DNA from: Turritopsis dohrnii
Taxonomy: Eukaryota > Cnidaria > Hydrozoa > Anthoathecata > Oceaniidae
Length of the DNA: 64,000 nt
Assembly (NCBI GenBank): GCA_027922465.2
Contig: BQMF02000615.1
Coordinates: 124,001-188,000 of the forward strand
Reading direction: 5' to 3'
Shown one piece after another: positions 63,902-64,000 of this stretch. The notes under the pieces were generated by a model. It had not been told where the DNA came from. It worked only from the letters and a program-made list of their open reading frames with translations, and made no database searches. The position numbers were made by a program, and so were the translations under genes. Position 1 is the first letter of the stretch, and each line of letters starts with the position of its first letter.

Positions 63902-64000
63902 TTTTCGCGGGTACTAATTTTCGCGCTATTCGCGGTTTTTTCCCAAAGCCGCGAATATTTGTACCTGCGAAATTTTTAGGTTTTTGAAAACCGCAAAAAT
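63895..64000. repeat. TACTAATTTTCGCGG-type repeat at window edge
   Basis: ACTAATTTTCGCG occurs twice in tandem, and AAACCGCGAAAA-type words form an imperfect palindrome (CGCGGTTTTTTCC, AAAGCCGCG). It continues past the window. Confidence 0.5.

Overview
The window reads as nuclear DNA of an AT-rich invertebrate metazoan. Coding sequence is split into short exons with GT..AG introns. A complete S6-kinase gene and a RhoA-type gene are present, and most of the rest is transposons. The mix of elements (animal CACTA, Harbinger, pogo, hAT, Penelope-like, many MITEs, a RAG1-like fragment) fits a cnidarian, perhaps a hydrozoan. That assignment is inference; nothing here fixes the species.

Layout. 1-321 is the 3' end of an unrecognised gene. 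3485-4063 is a Rho1/RhoA GTPase with a single coding exon. 6563-6883 is the GIY-YIG tail of a Penelope-like element, followed by a hammerhead-like motif. 7.35-14.26 kb holds two minus-strand multi-exon genes that I assembled by splice phase. One is a 240-codon protein in five exons. The other is a 486-codon protein kinase in seven exons. They lie between two clusters of GTATAC-type motifs phased at about 10 bp. 14.58-21.01 kb is a CACTA (TNP2-type) transposase gene with two frame breaks. 21.25-25.65 kb is a 93-bp satellite of about 47 units, open in frame on both strands. 25.66-30.1 kb is a nest of TIR elements, and a third GTATAC cluster follows at 30.27-30.43 kb. 31,788-34,527 is a nearly intact PIF/Harbinger transposon with TAA target duplication, a MADF protein gene and a DDE transposase with one in-frame stop. 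37.2-38.0 kb (minus) is a broken fragment resembling the N-terminal zinc-binding region of RAG1.

38,770-57,532 (plus) is the S6 kinase gene: 18 coding exons, 691 codons, TOS-like motif, intact catalytic residues, T-loop, turn and hydrophobic motifs. Two alternative 66-nt versions of one kinase-domain exon are separated by a 40-nt intron, so they are probably mutually exclusive. Its introns carry a pogo relic, a mariner MITE, a hAT-like or unclassified element with a nested foldback, a LINE 3' end, a 128-bp minisatellite and other elements. 57.5-64 kb is intergenic and repeat-rich: MITEs, an inverted pair of near-identical 157-bp elements, a tRNA-derived SINE, nested retroposons and a LINE ORF2 fragment.

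Few genes here work together. Rho1 and S6K are independent cellular genes. The MADF protein and DDE transposase form the usual two-protein Harbinger system. Whether the five-exon gene and the kinase belong to one mobile unit with the GTATAC clusters is the main open question.
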